64,000 nt of DNA from Ruegeria sp. HKCCD4315 (GTDB taxonomy: Bacteria; Pseudomonadota; Alphaproteobacteria; Rhodobacterales; Rhodobacteraceae): the NCBI RefSeq assembly GCF_013112245.1, contig NZ_WVRN01000002.1, forward strand, positions 620,001 to 684,000, in the 5' to 3' direction. Positions 9,635 to 19,104 of this stretch are shown here, piece after piece. How positions within the stretch are numbered: position 1 is the stretch's first letter; every line of letters begins with the position of its first letter. Position numbers and translations under genes: made by a program. The notes under the pieces are model-generated. The model had not been told where the DNA came from and did no database searches. It saw only the letters and a list, made by a program, of their open reading frames with translations.

Positions 9635-10123
9635 TTTAGGGACTACCTTGATTTGATGGCCCTGGGGCCCGAGCTTGTTTTTCTGAGGGTACTATGAATA
9701 TTTCCAGCGCTGAACCACGCTTGACGTTCTTTCGAACGCTACACCTCCTGCTCGTAGTTGGTTTCGACTTTGCCGAATTGTTCAAAACATAGCCAGTCGA
9801 TACGAATCACAGATACCAACTCGGCTTTTCTTGATCAAGGCGCGGAATTACAACCGGCAAAGTGCGGACAATAACGCCAGACAATTCTACCCTTTTGCTT
9901 TGTTGCAACAGTGATCGTCCGACGACGTACTTGCAATACCAGCCTCCCATCAAGAGTATTAGAACTTATCTTCTGGGGGTGTTTCATGACGCGGTAACTT
10001 GCGCACCTGAAACCGGTTGCTGTTGCCAAAGCCTGCTTGTCTGACACCAGCGCAGCAGGCTTGAGCATGGGACAAAGCCAGGAGATGCCAGGATCAAGAC
10101 GTTATCAACGACCGTTGCACAGT
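9635..10123. other. Intergenic region with no recognised gene
   Basis: About 490 bases between the methyltransferase start and the 3' end of the RTX pseudogene. Only short open frames are present, none with a recognisable pattern. It may be further decayed material from the adjacent degenerate locus. Confidence 0.45.
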
Positions 10124-11551
10124 TCATGCGGCTTCCAAATAGCCCAGCAAAATAGATGTCATATCCGCATCAATTACCCCATTTACAGCAACCACGTGAG
10201 CACCCGCCTCATAGTCGACATTGTCTGTACTGACCCCCGACAAGTCTGAATTTTCATCCAGGAAAACCCATTGCAGATCGGGTGCCGAGGGTTCTCCGAC
10301 TACAACCTGAAGGATCGCAAGCGCATCTAATGCGTTGACGGACCCGTCCTGGTTAACGTCGGCGGCAATCAGGTTTTCAGTCGTTGCTGAACCCCATGTT
10401 GGGTCCAGACCCACGGAAATGCGCAGGACCTTCTATGCGTCCAGAGCATCGGTTTCGTTGCTGGCCGTGGAGTAATATTGATGACGTCCAACCTACCAGG
10501 GTATGTTCCGTCTGGGAGGTCCACATGGAACATACCTTGCTCATCAGCCGTGGGAGAGACTGTACCACCACCGTCAGGCGTAAACCTGATCTCTGCATCT
10601 GAAAGACCTGAATTAGCTGTTTCGCTGTTTACAGAAACGGGCCCAGCTAAACCATCGGAGCTATCAGGTGTCAAACCACCGAAATTCCCGAAATCGACTG
10701 GAATGTGATCGGGCCCTTCAAACCCAGTGCCAAAAACATCGCTAGCCGACAGCGGCCCACCAGTGGCCGAGTGGACGTCAACCACTTCATCACGGTATTC
10801 GATCCGAGCACCTTGCGCGGTGCTAGTTACAGTCAATTGTTGAGGTGACCGTAAAAGCAGATAGTCGAACATGTCCAACCGATCCACACCTGGTTGAAAT
10901 CTGAGATCGTGGTCAGCCCACTTCCCGACTGTATCACAAAAATGTCGGAACCTGCACCTCCTGACATTGTTGTTGCACCTGCCCCAGCGATCAAAATGTC
11001 GTCCCCTTGCCCTCCAATCAGAGTTGTATCCAGAATACTATCGCTGAGCATGCCGCCTGATGCCGTCCCGGACACGGTAGCAAAATCTGTCTTCACTGAG
11101 CCCAGATCGTCTTTTGGAACTGTATGAACCGTGACGCCGGCTTCTTGTTGCGATGAGACCAGAATTTGCAGCTCATTCCCAAAATGCGCAGCGCTGAGTG
11201 ATTCGACGTTCTACAGACCGCTTGCCAATGTGTCCTCAAAACTGTCGAGGTGAACCAACTGGCCGTGAGTTGTCAGCGTAAAGAGGCTCACCCCGTCATC
11301 ACCCCCTCCAGCAACAACAAATACGCGTCCGTTGACTTCCACCACCGCCAGGTCCTGAACCGCTGCAAAACGAGTATCGAGCGTATCCAGCACATGGTTC
11401 GTGGCAGTCAGGCCCCCGTCCTGGTCCAATTGCAACACGCTAACAGAGTTGCTACCTGCACCTGCGACTACCACCCAGGATTTTCCATAAGCCTCTATCG
11501 ATTCAACAGCGTTTGGCGTCGAAATTCCAAGCGTTTCCAAGGTGTCACTGT
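10124..11551 (-). pseudogene. Degenerate RTX/dockerin-like secreted protein gene
   Basis: Three minus-strand frames join into one broken protein. From the upstream end: beta-propeller-like repeats (AVQDLAVVEVNGRVFVVAGG), then a Ca-binding RTX block (GGQGDDILIAG, SGGAGSDIFVIQSG), then a linker, then two dockerin-like EF-hand repeats (DVNQDGSVNALDALAIL). Lesions are an in-frame TAG at 11211-11213, a probable one-base deletion near 10895-10903 where DFQPGVDRLDMF should continue, a frameshift near 10440-10500, and a TAG at 10433-10435 where DAL-KVLRIS should read through. The 5' end is missing at about 11551. The intact gene would encode a type I secreted, calcium-binding surface protein. Confidence 0.85.
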
Positions 11552-12781
11552 GTGATCCTGTCTTGCCTAATCTCTGCCGCGGTTTGGGCACATCTGACCG
11601 AGCTTGACGATGTAACGCGCGTAGACGGTCGAATTGTCCCGTCCGGTGATATCCAAGTAATCGATGCAAGCGAACCCGGAATTCTGCGCGCGCTCCATGT
11701 GCGCGAAGGTCAACTGGTGGACAAAAACACAATGCTTATGGAGCTTGATGCCACGCAAATCGATAGCAAGCTCAGTCAGGAACAACAACGCGCATTCGGG
11801 TTGATGGCACGCGCGAGGCGGCTTCAGGCGGAGATAGACGGAACACAGCTGAATTTCGACGCGAAACTGATTTCTGGAGCACCAAGCGTCGTACGCTCGG
11901 AAACAGCGCTGTATCAGGGCCGGCAAGCCGAGTTGGCGGCAGAAATTGCAATTTTGGAACGTCAGCGGCAACAGAAACACCGTGAGTACGAAGAAGGCTT
12001 GGTTGATCAAGTCACAGCCGTTGAGACGCTAACGGTTCTTGAGGAAGAACGTGCGATTATAGCCCCCTTGGTCGAAAGCCAGATGGAGCCGGCGACAACC
12101 TTACTGGCCTTGCGCCGAAGCGAGGCAGAGTGGCAGGGGCGCAAGGTGCGAGCCGAAGCAGTGACCAACAGGCTAAAGACGGGCCTGGAAGAAATCGATC
12201 ATCGCATCCAGGCGGCCCGTAGCCGGTTTCGAAGTGCCGCGCTGACCGACCTTGCGATTGCCACGGCTGAATTGGCGGCCTTGCAGCCGGCACTGCCTGC
12301 TTTGCGCGACAGGGCTATGCGAGCGCAAGTCCGCTCTCCGGTGCGGGGCATCGTTAACCGCATTCACCAGACAACCATCGGAGGGCATACAAGAAGTGGC
12401 GAAGAGCTTGTCGAAATCGTGCCTCTGGACGACACGTTGCTTGTTGAGGCATACGTGAAACCCGAGGACATCGCATTTATGCGCGCCGGGCAGCCTGTGA
12501 AAGTCAAGATCACAGCCTATGACTTTGCCCGATATGGCGCCTTAGATGGTGAAATCATACGCTTTGGTGCCGATACAATCACGCGATCGGAACGCAATGA
12601 AGAAGAAGTATTCGTCGTAGAAATCCGAACGAATAACACCATGTTGGACGGGAATGGCATTGCGGTCGAGATTATTCCAGGCATGATCGCAGAAGTGGAC
12701 ATTCTGTCCGGTCGCAAATCTGTTCTGGACTACATTCTGCAGCCTGTCGTGAAGATCAAGGATCAGGCGCTAAGAGAGTAA
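11552..12781 (+). CDS. HlyD-family type I secretion adaptor, N-terminally truncated
   Basis: Periplasmic membrane-fusion adaptor that links an ABC exporter to the outer-membrane channel. The body is intact: half of a membrane anchor, then TELDDVTRVDGRIVPSGD, a lipoyl-like EPGILRALHVREGQLV, a long coiled coil, and the C-terminal RSPVRGIVNRIHQTTIGG and beta-barrel. The usual cytoplasmic N-terminus and the start of the membrane helix are absent; homology begins at about 11552 (GTG), directly against the RTX pseudogene. No ABC partner is adjacent. It is probably non-functional or an exaptation, and I treat it as a remnant with an open frame. Confidence 0.75.
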   Translation: MILSCLISAAVWAHLTELDDVTRVDGRIVPSGDIQVIDASEPGILRALHVREGQLVDKNTMLMELDATQIDSKLSQEQQRAFGLMARARRLQAEIDGTQLNFDAKLISGAPSVVRSETALYQGRQAELAAEIAILERQRQQKHREYEEGLVDQVTAVETLTVLEEERAIIAPLVESQMEPATTLLALRRSEAEWQGRKVRAEAVTNRLKTGLEEIDHRIQAARSRFRSAALTDLAIATAELAALQPALPALRDRAMRAQVRSPVRGIVNRIHQTTIGGHTRSGEELVEIVPLDDTLLVEAYVKPEDIAFMRAGQPVKVKITAYDFARYGALDGEIIRFGADTITRSERNEEEVFVVEIRTNNTMLDGNGIAVEIIPGMIAEVDILSGRKSVLDYILQPVVKIKDQALRE

Positions 12782-12877
12782 ACCGATCAAGCAAGGCGGC
12801 TATATGCCTGATTTTGGCATGAAAGTATGACCGGCGTAGGGGCTGAGAGCCTCAACCTCAGTTGATCAATACTGCTG

Positions 12878-13579
12878 TTACTTCCAATCAACATCGCCCA
12901 GAAAGATGTATCCAGCACCATAAATCGTTTTGATAAGGCGCGGGTTCTTGGGGTCTTCACCAAGTTTGGTTCGCAGCCTGGAAATCCGAACATCCATGGC
13001 CCGGTCAAAGCTGTCACCTGCTGCACCGCCCAGCGATTCCTGCATTTGCCCCCGACTGATCAGGCGCTTGGGGCTCTCCAGAAACAACCTCAGAACTTCG
13101 CCTTCAGCATGGCTGAACGGGGTTTCTGTACCCGCCCCGTCCTCAAGTACATAGCGGTCAAAATGCGCTGTCCACCCATTGAACACAGCCGTATCCGAGT
13201 TTGACATTGGGCCGCGCGGGGTACGCAACCTGGCCCTTATCCGAGCCACAACTTCTGCCGGATCAAACGGTTTCGTTATGTAGTCATCAGCACCAAGCTC
13301 TAACCCCGTCACACGATCTTGCACTTGTGCACGACCGGATATGATAATCACCGCCGCGCCCTGTTCCAATGCAAGGCGGTGAACCAGAGCCAACCCATCT
13401 GTGTCCGGCAAGGAAAGATCGACCAGACAAACATCTGGCGTCACGCGGTTCAGCGCCGCCTCAAATTCCCGCGCGCGAGAGAAACTTTGCGTTCGGAACC
13501 CTGCGTCTTCCAAAGCATCCGTCAGGATGCGGCGTATCTCGGGCTCATCATCGAGAATAGTCACCAGCGGTTGCGTCAT
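12878..13579 (-). CDS. OmpR-type response regulator
   Basis: The 233-residue two-component regulator has an N-terminal receiver (acidic pocket ILDDEPE, phosphoacceptor Asp54 in CLVDLSLPD, conserved Lys in ITKPFDP) and a C-terminal winged-helix DNA-binding domain (SHAEGEVLRLFLE, DVRISRLRTKLGED, KTIYGAGYIF). The start is set at 13579, where TGATG overlaps the stop of the sensor kinase gene. A longer upstream frame only overlaps that gene. It is the natural partner of the hybrid kinase. The target promoter is unknown; the aspartate genes further upstream are candidates by position. Confidence 0.93.
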   Translation of the reverse strand: MTQPLVTILDDEPEIRRILTDALEDAGFRTQSFSRAREFEAALNRVTPDVCLVDLSLPDTDGLALVHRLALEQGAAVIIISGRAQVQDRVTGLELGADDYITKPFDPAEVVARIRARLRTPRGPMSNSDTAVFNGWTAHFDRYVLEDGAGTETPFSHAEGEVLRLFLESPKRLISRGQMQESLGGAAGDSFDRAMDVRISRLRTKLGEDPKNPRLIKTIYGAGYIFLGDVDWK

Positions 13580-15489
13580 CAGGCTGCCTCGGTTTGGATA
13601 AGCGCAGACAATTGCGCCTGTGAAAACGGTTTTTGCAACACCGGTGCTAAAGCGAGTGCCTGTTGGTGCAATAGATCTGAATTGGGTAGGGACGTCATTA
13701 GGATGCACGGAAACCCTGGCTTAATCTTTTCCATTAGCTCCAGCCCCGTTGCCCCTCCTTCGAGGCGGATATCGGACAAGACCATCGAGATGTCTTCGAC
13801 GCTGGAAAGCAGCGCCACCGCTTCATCGACAGAGTTGGCTTCAATTACGGACAAACCCAATTCCACCAACATGTCGCGAAACTGACCGCGCAATTCATCA
13901 CTATCTTCCACCAACAGTACAAGGCCGCCTCGGGCCGGTGGAGCCGGTCGGTAGGGTAACCGCAGGACGACGGATGCTCCGGACGGGGTATTCTTTAGGT
14001 TCAGATCGCCCCCTGTCAGTTTTACGGTGTCATAAACCATAGGCAGGCCCAGCCCGGACCCATCACTGCCCTTGGTTGTAAAGAAAGGATTTAGCGCTTT
14101 CTCCAACGCCTCCGCTGAAAATCCAGGGCCGGTGTCAGACACGGTAATCTCGACCCAAATGTTACCGATGGCGTGTGCACTTATGGTAATCTGTCCCGAG
14201 CTTCCACATGCATCCCGTGCATTCAAAATCAAGTTCAGCAGCGCGTCCTGCACCATTCCCGGATCAAGCATCAAAGCCTGATCCGGCAGTGTGTTGACAA
14301 CGGAAAGCCCCATACCACGCGGCAGGGACGGGGTGGCCAGTATCCGCAGATCTTCCAGCAAACCGCGCATATCCGTGGCCTGGGGCTGAGGCGTTCTGTT
14401 CCCGGTCATATCCGCAATCCGGTTCAGCAATTGCCCACCCCTGCGCGCCGTTTGTTGAGTGGCAACGACAAGTTCTTGCGCTTCATCCGGCAAGTGCATC
14501 TTGTCCAGCCGGGACTGCATACCAAGGATAATCGTGAGCAAGTTGGAAAAGTCATGCGCAAGGCCACTTGTCATTTGCGCCGCCATCGCTCTGCGACGTG
14601 TCTGCTGCAAGGCAACCCGCGCTTGTGTTTCCTCGGTAATGTCCACAGACATGACATAGACCCCCCCTGCCCCATCCGGTGTGAATGAAACACGGATGCG
14701 GCGCGAATCCTGATCTTCGGTGAACTCAAAAACCGATTGCTCACCGTCGTAAGCCTTTTGCAGATGGCTTTCGACACGTGCAAAAGCCACAGCACCAAGG
14801 GCCTCGGAGATATGGAGCCCCAGAATATCAGAAGGACGGCCAGGCATGACCGCGCTCAGACGTCGGTTGGAGTAGTCGTAGAGCCCGTCGCTGTCCAAAT
14901 GCGCGATATGGGCCGGCATCATCTCGGTCACCAGGCGTGTCCGGGCCTCAATTTCGGTCAGTTCCCGTTTGGCTTCTTCTAACGCGGCGATCGTGGCCGC
15001 AAGCTTGCGGTTGGTGGCCGACAGTTCTTCAGCATGACCCAGCAACTGTTCCGACAGTTCCTCGGACCGCGCCCGTAGCAGGTTCTCGGCCCGCCGCGTA
15101 CCCGTGATGTCAGTATAGACTGCAACCCACCCCCCTTGCGGCAAGGGCGCACCTTCGATTGAAACAACTTGCCCGTTCGGACGCACCCGTTCCATGTAAT
15201 GCGGCTCAAATGCCAAAGCCTGCTCGACGCGCAAGTTGACCATGTCCTCCACACTCTCGTCGTGGCCATATTCTCCTCGACTAGCCAGAAAGTGGATGGT
15301 GTCTCGAAACAAGGCCCCACGCTGGACCAATTCGTCCGGTAACCCGAACATTTCCTGAAAACGGCGATTGCTGAGCACCAACTGCAACTTGCTGTCATAG
15401 ATGGAAAGAGCCTGACCAATCAGGTTCAGCCCTGCGGTGGTCATAGCTTTGATGCGCTTTTCTGTTATGTTCAAGCTTGCCGTCTCCAC
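13579..15489 (-). CDS. Hybrid PAS sensor histidine kinase with receiver domain
   Basis: The 636-residue kinase has no evident membrane segment, so it is likely a cytoplasmic sensor. Order: PAS domain (about 20-130, GQALSIYDSKLQLVLSN), coiled coil (135-185), second PAS (190-290), the phosphoacceptor segment GLAHDFSNLLT with His312, HATPase (DALLNLILNARDA, DTGPGFS, GSGLGLPMVY), and a C-terminal receiver (about 505-636, VLSDIRLEGG). It probably starts at GTG. The stop overlaps the response regulator ATG (TGATG). It lies 67 bases downstream of aspartate decarboxylase on the same strand, so co-transcription is possible. Confidence 0.92.
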   Translation of the reverse strand: METASLNITEKRIKAMTTAGLNLIGQALSIYDSKLQLVLSNRRFQEMFGLPDELVQRGALFRDTIHFLASRGEYGHDESVEDMVNLRVEQALAFEPHYMERVRPNGQVVSIEGAPLPQGGWVAVYTDITGTRRAENLLRARSEELSEQLLGHAEELSATNRKLAATIAALEEAKRELTEIEARTRLVTEMMPAHIAHLDSDGLYDYSNRRLSAVMPGRPSDILGLHISEALGAVAFARVESHLQKAYDGEQSVFEFTEDQDSRRIRVSFTPDGAGGVYVMSVDITEETQARVALQQTRRRAMAAQMTSGLAHDFSNLLTIILGMQSRLDKMHLPDEAQELVVATQQTARRGGQLLNRIADMTGNRTPQPQATDMRGLLEDLRILATPSLPRGMGLSVVNTLPDQALMLDPGMVQDALLNLILNARDACGSSGQITISAHAIGNIWVEITVSDTGPGFSAEALEKALNPFFTTKGSDGSGLGLPMVYDTVKLTGGDLNLKNTPSGASVVLRLPYRPAPPARGGLVLLVEDSDELRGQFRDMLVELGLSVIEANSVDEAVALLSSVEDISMVLSDIRLEGGATGLELMEKIKPGFPCILMTSLPNSDLLHQQALALAPVLQKPFSQAQLSALIQTEAA

Positions 15490-15556
15490 AGCCTCTGCCT
15501 AGCACCAGTTACCAGGCGCGGATAGTGGAATCATGTTTGATGCCTCGCGCGTTGGG

Positions 15557-17179
15557 TCAGGACCCGCCGTGTAAGGGCATAGCATTTGCAGCGCGGTATG
15601 CCTCGACATATCCTCTGGCGACAGACCTTACAGCGCGACCTATCTGGGCATAGGCTTCGTCCGGCAGGTTGGCAAAGGACACGCGCGCAGACCAACCCGG
15701 CGCATCGAACCCGCTGCCATTCAACAGAACAATCCCGTGATCCTCGGCAAGTTTGAAGGCAATATCGAGTGGATGCACGTTCTTCTTGATCCAAGCCACA
15801 ACGTCGTCGCCAACATATTTGCGCAACCAATATTCGAAGTCGATGATCCCATAATAGGCGTCGTAGTTTTCGCCTGCATTGACCTCGATCCCCATCGCTT
15901 CGGTCAATAGTTTGAACCGCCGATGTACAAGTTCCATACAGGCGGTTTGATAGTCTTTCTTGGTGTCAACCAGCTCAACAAGTGAAAACAGGGTCATCAT
16001 GACTTGTTGAGGTAAGGACAGACCAGCGGTGTGGTTCAAGGCAACGTCCCGGCTGTCTGCAACCAGGCGATCAACGAAGCGGATATCCCGAGGCGTAAGG
16101 CTTAGTGTGCCATACCGTTTGTCCAGCGTCTGCTTTATCTCTTCGCTGTGTTCTGCCAGTTTGAGGTCAAAGATATTGTCTTGTGCAACGGCAATGACAC
16201 CCAAACGCCAGCCCGTGCAGCCAAAATATTTGGAATAGGAATAAACGCCAATTGTGTTGCGTGGCATGTACCCCATGACCGATGTGAAATCATGCACGAA
16301 GGTTCCATAGACATCATCTGTCAGAACGATGAGGTCGGGACGATGGTTCTCGACCACATCTGCCAGCTTCTCCAAAGATGCCTTGTTCAGCGCAACTGAC
16401 GAAGGATTGCCCGGATTGACCAAAAAGAAGGCTTTTACTTTGGGGTCTTTCAACGTCTCGACCGCTGCATCGGTCAGTTGGAAACCGTCTTCTTCATCCG
16501 TTTCCACATGAACGGATTCGAGGCTGTAATCCTCCAAGTCGGGCATTTCGAGATACGGAGTGAAGATCGGGGTACTCAGCGCAATCGTGTCCCCTGCGTT
16601 CAGCAAACGGTTGGCCTTGAGTGACTTGAAGATGTAACACATCGCCGCCGTGCCGCCTTCGACTGCAAACAGGTCGAATCGTGTCTCGGGCCGTCGGCCC
16701 GCACACATGGCCCACATCAGATATTCATGCGCGATAATTTCATTGTGGTGCAGGATGCGGTCCGGCACCGGGTAGTTGTCTCCAATAATCGAATCCGTCA
16801 GCTCATGGACAAACGCATCAGCATCAAAGTCGAAAGCAAAAATGGCGTGTTTGACCACAGTCAACAAGGTGTCGGTACCCGGCATATCGGCATTGGCCTC
16901 AGCCCAACGCAAAAAGCGATCATGGCACCCTTTGATGGCTGGCATCCCACCCAAACCCGCCGGATGGTCCATAACGCGTTTGGCTTCGGTTATGGCAAAC
17001 TGACCGAGCGCAAAGAACGCTTCACGCGGGCGTGTCGCGATCCAGTTGGGGTTGCCGCGCCCTGCGTTCAGAAACGCACTGTTGGACTTTCGTGCCTCAT
17101 CTGAGGCCAGTTTGATCAGCTCATCCTTGATCTGAAAAGGGCTAAGCGCTTCGTAATCGTGCAGTTTCAGACGGTCCAT
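15557..17179 (-). CDS. asdA: Aspartate 4-decarboxylase (PLP enzyme)
   Basis: Decarboxylates L-aspartate at the beta-carboxyl to give L-alanine and CO2; the family also shows aspartate aminotransferase activity. The 540-residue fold-type I protein matches the long Asd enzymes: FLNAGRGNPNW near the N-terminus, VEGGTAAMCYIFKSL, FFLVNPGNPSSVAL, the PLP lysine (Lys317) in SYSKYFGCTGWRLGV, and GSGFDAPGWSARVSFANLP. The neighbour aspT encodes the aspartate:alanine antiporter. Together they form the known proton-motive cycle in which decarboxylation consumes a cytosolic proton and exchange is electrogenic. Confidence 0.94.
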   Translation of the reverse strand: MDRLKLHDYEALSPFQIKDELIKLASDEARKSNSAFLNAGRGNPNWIATRPREAFFALGQFAITEAKRVMDHPAGLGGMPAIKGCHDRFLRWAEANADMPGTDTLLTVVKHAIFAFDFDADAFVHELTDSIIGDNYPVPDRILHHNEIIAHEYLMWAMCAGRRPETRFDLFAVEGGTAAMCYIFKSLKANRLLNAGDTIALSTPIFTPYLEMPDLEDYSLESVHVETDEEDGFQLTDAAVETLKDPKVKAFFLVNPGNPSSVALNKASLEKLADVVENHRPDLIVLTDDVYGTFVHDFTSVMGYMPRNTIGVYSYSKYFGCTGWRLGVIAVAQDNIFDLKLAEHSEEIKQTLDKRYGTLSLTPRDIRFVDRLVADSRDVALNHTAGLSLPQQVMMTLFSLVELVDTKKDYQTACMELVHRRFKLLTEAMGIEVNAGENYDAYYGIIDFEYWLRKYVGDDVVAWIKKNVHPLDIAFKLAEDHGIVLLNGSGFDAPGWSARVSFANLPDEAYAQIGRAVRSVARGYVEAYRAANAMPLHGGS

Positions 17180-17197
17180 ACCACATACCTTTCCAAA

Positions 17198-18883
17198 TCA
17201 ACTGAGGATCAAAACAACGACCATGCCAAAGATGGTCAGTAACGTATTCCCGATCGCATAGGGCATCCCATACCCCAACGCTGGTATTCGGCTTTGAGCG
17301 GCTTCCTGGATCATCCCCAGCGCAGCTGTTGTGGTTCGCGCACCCGCGCAGGCCCCGAACAATATGGCCGGATGAAACTTGAAAACGTAGTGGCCAACAT
17401 AGACAGAAAAGATCATGGGCAATGAGGTGGCGACAATGCCCCAAAGCAGCAATGCAACACCGGCCTGCTGAAGCCCTGCAACGAAACCAGGGCCCGCACT
17501 GATCCCAATCACAGCAATAAATACGTTCAGGCCAAGGGTATTCATCAACCACAACGACGGGCCGGGTATACGTCCGAAAGTTGGATGAACCGTTCGCAAC
17601 CAGCCAAGCAACAAGCCCGACAATAGGGCCCCACCTGTTGTCGAAAGGCTGATTGGGAAACCCCCCATGGTAATCGCAAGGGTCCCGACCAAACCGCCAA
17701 GAAAGATCCCCCATCCGACAAACGCAAGATCCGTCGTGTCCACCGGACGATCTGCATACCCAATCTGGGCGATTGCGGCTTCGACATGGCGCTTTGACCC
17801 AAGAACCGTCAGGATGTCACCGCGATGCACGACAGTTCCCGGCAACAGCGGCAGTTCGACCATGTTTCGCATCAGCTTTGAGACATAGACGCCACGGGCC
17901 AGCGAGAGCTTGCTTAGGTCCTCCAGCGTTTTTCCGTGAACCTCTTTGCTGGTGATAAGAACATCCAGCTTCTCAGTTGGCGTGTTTAGCAATTCTGGAG
18001 CGTCAGCCTCTTTCATACGCCCTTCAAGAAGGCCGACCAAGTCCGCGCGCCGCCCGGAAAACATAACGATGTCGCCCGCCTGTAGTTCCGTGCTGTCCTC
18101 AACCTCGATAATTTCATCGCCACGCTTGATCCGTTCCGCGTAGATCCGCACTCCGGGCATCAAGTCCTTGACCGGTTGGCCTATCAAGTCACTGTCGTGT
18201 GGTATTTCAAACGCCCGTGCTTCGATCATGCGATAGGCTGATACGATACCGTCACCGGCCTCAACCGCCGCGCCGCCACCCAGTTGGGCTTCGTATTCCT
18301 TACAGGCAGCAACCAAATCCACACCAATCAGACGCGGGCCTATCTTGGCCAGAATGATGGCAGAGCCGATTGTGCCGTAAATATAGGTCACAGCGTAGGC
18401 GATCGGGATTTGATTGGCGTAGGTCTGCGCCTGCTCTGTCGACAGGCCCAATTGATTAATCTGATCTGTTGCGACGCCAATTGCGGCCGAAATGGTCTGC
18501 GACCCCGCGTACAGGCCCGCCGCAAACCCAAGCTCTAGGCCCGCGACCATTGCGGATATGACCGGCACAATCAGGCACAAGGCCAGAACACTGAGCGCAA
18601 AGAAGACTTCACGCGCACCGTCTGCTTTGAGGCCGCGAATGAACTGTGGACCGACCCCATACCCAACCGCAAAGATGAACATGATGAAAAAGGTCGATTT
18701 GACCGCCGAGTCGATTTGGATATGTGTTTGCCCAATGATCACAGCCGCAAGCAGTGTCGCCGTGACCGTTCCCAGACTGAACCCAAAAAGCTTTTTGGGG
18801 CCGATCCAAAACCCCACCCCTATCGACAGAAAAACCGCCAGTTCGGGATAGCTGCGCAGCACATTTACAAACCAATCGCCCAT
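17198..18883 (-). CDS. aspT: Aspartate:alanine antiporter AspT
   Basis: Inner-membrane exchanger importing aspartate and exporting alanine. I place the start at the ATG at 18883 because GAGGAGG lies six bases upstream, giving 561 residues. The frame continues upstream without support. It has two halves of membrane helices (GVGFWIGPKKLFGFSLG; later FISLST-type GFPISLSTTGGALLSGL), each with the AspT/YidE duplication motif, separated by two TrkA_C domains (for example PHDSDLIGQPVKDLMPG and VHRGDILTVLGS). The gene lies 18 bases upstream of asdA, so the pair is one operon. Confidence 0.93.
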   Translation of the reverse strand: MGDWFVNVLRSYPELAVFLSIGVGFWIGPKKLFGFSLGTVTATLLAAVIIGQTHIQIDSAVKSTFFIMFIFAVGYGVGPQFIRGLKADGAREVFFALSVLALCLIVPVISAMVAGLELGFAAGLYAGSQTISAAIGVATDQINQLGLSTEQAQTYANQIPIAYAVTYIYGTIGSAIILAKIGPRLIGVDLVAACKEYEAQLGGGAAVEAGDGIVSAYRMIEARAFEIPHDSDLIGQPVKDLMPGVRIYAERIKRGDEIIEVEDSTELQAGDIVMFSGRRADLVGLLEGRMKEADAPELLNTPTEKLDVLITSKEVHGKTLEDLSKLSLARGVYVSKLMRNMVELPLLPGTVVHRGDILTVLGSKRHVEAAIAQIGYADRPVDTTDLAFVGWGIFLGGLVGTLAITMGGFPISLSTTGGALLSGLLLGWLRTVHPTFGRIPGPSLWLMNTLGLNVFIAVIGISAGPGFVAGLQQAGVALLLWGIVATSLPMIFSVYVGHYVFKFHPAILFGACAGARTTTAALGMIQEAAQSRIPALGYGMPYAIGNTLLTIFGMVVVLILS

Positions 18884-19104
18884 CACCATCCTCCTCAGAG
18901 CACCCTGCAAGCGCAAAGGTGTTTTTGGAACATTGAAATCGCTGACAGGCCGATCCGAACAATTCAATCAGTAACAAGGAACAAAAGCACCGACACTGCA
19001 GGCCGTCAGAGCGAAATTAGAAGCGTATTTTTCAAGGACGATACCGTAAGATATGAATTTGTCTATAAATTTTCACCAACAGACCCCAATCACCAAAGAG
19101 ATGT

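Noticed and set aside
10124..12781. A functional type I secretion locus (RTX substrate plus HlyD)
   Set aside because: The substrate gene has two stops and two frameshifts, the adaptor lacks its N-terminus, and no ABC exporter gene is adjacent.
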